From contig PWZG01000100.1 of the NCBI GenBank assembly GCA_003567575.1, positions 1-5,181 on the forward strand: a stretch of DNA of 5,181 bases, read 5' to 3'. The DNA is from PVC group bacterium. GTDB lineage: Bacteria > Verrucomicrobiota > Kiritimatiellia > CAIKKV01 > PXCX01. The notes beneath the pieces were generated by a model. It worked only from the letters and a program-made list of their open reading frames with translations. It searched no databases and was not told the origin of the DNA. The position numbers and the translations under genes are program-made. Positions 5,103-5,181 of the stretch are shown in pieces (positions within the stretch are counted from its first letter, which is position 1; each line of letters starts with the position of its first letter).

Positions 5103-5181
5103 GATAACGATAACGGGCGACGATAGCGGTCTACGAGTTGGAGATTCCTCATCGTCAACCGTTCTCGTCGCCGTTCTCGTC
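5103..5181. repeat. Hexamer-type simple repeats at the window edge
   Basis: GATAAC occurs twice in tandem at 5103-5114, and CCGTTCTCGTCG at 5159-5170 repeats as its first 11 bases at 5171-5181, where the window ends. The minus strand of the latter reads as GAGAACG/GGCGAC units. No gene is seen in this stretch. Confidence 0.6.

Overview
The window reads as a piece of chromosome from a Gram-negative bacterium. Two adjacent genes make ADP-L-glycero-D-manno-heptose, the precursor of lipopolysaccharide inner-core heptose. No ribosomal or marker gene allows a firm placement. A four-helix-bundle (S23-type) gene remnant, simple hexamer repeats around it and long structured intergenic repeats recall genomes of the Planctomycetes-Verrucomicrobia-Lentisphaerae/Kiritimatiellae group; this is a weak inference from recollection.

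Layout. (1) Positions 1-1163 hold gene debris on the + strand: an unidentified broken reading frame, then an Asp/Glu-type amino-acid racemase with one frameshift. The two are joined by a TGATG stop/start overlap, so they probably once formed an operon. (2) Positions 1164-1579 have no intact gene. They hold a minus-strand four-helix-bundle gene whose middle is missing, GAGTAC-type hexamers, a perfect 25-bp tandem duplication and an inverted repeat. (3) Positions 1580-3090 hold a compact minus-strand pair: a GT2 polyprenyl-phosphate-type glycosyltransferase followed 17 bp later by proC (pyrroline-5-carboxylate reductase). (4) Positions 3091-3243 are a divergent promoter region with a good sigma70-like promoter facing each way. 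(5) Positions 3244-4735 hold a + strand pair: the stand-alone heptose-1-phosphate adenylyltransferase (rfaE2 type) and the ADP-heptose 6-epimerase (hldD), overlapping by 11 bases. (6) Positions 4736-5181 are non-coding: two copies of a roughly 130-bp structured repeat about 200 bp apart, then hexamer repeats running off the window edge.

Functionally, rfaE2 and hldD catalyse consecutive late steps of ADP-heptose synthesis, and the divergent glycosyltransferase fits an envelope-glycan neighbourhood. proC is a housekeeping proline gene that appears to share the glycosyltransferase transcript. I found no convincing new biological system. The parts most worth a second look are the tandem structured repeats after hldD and the repeat-associated gene debris at the left end.
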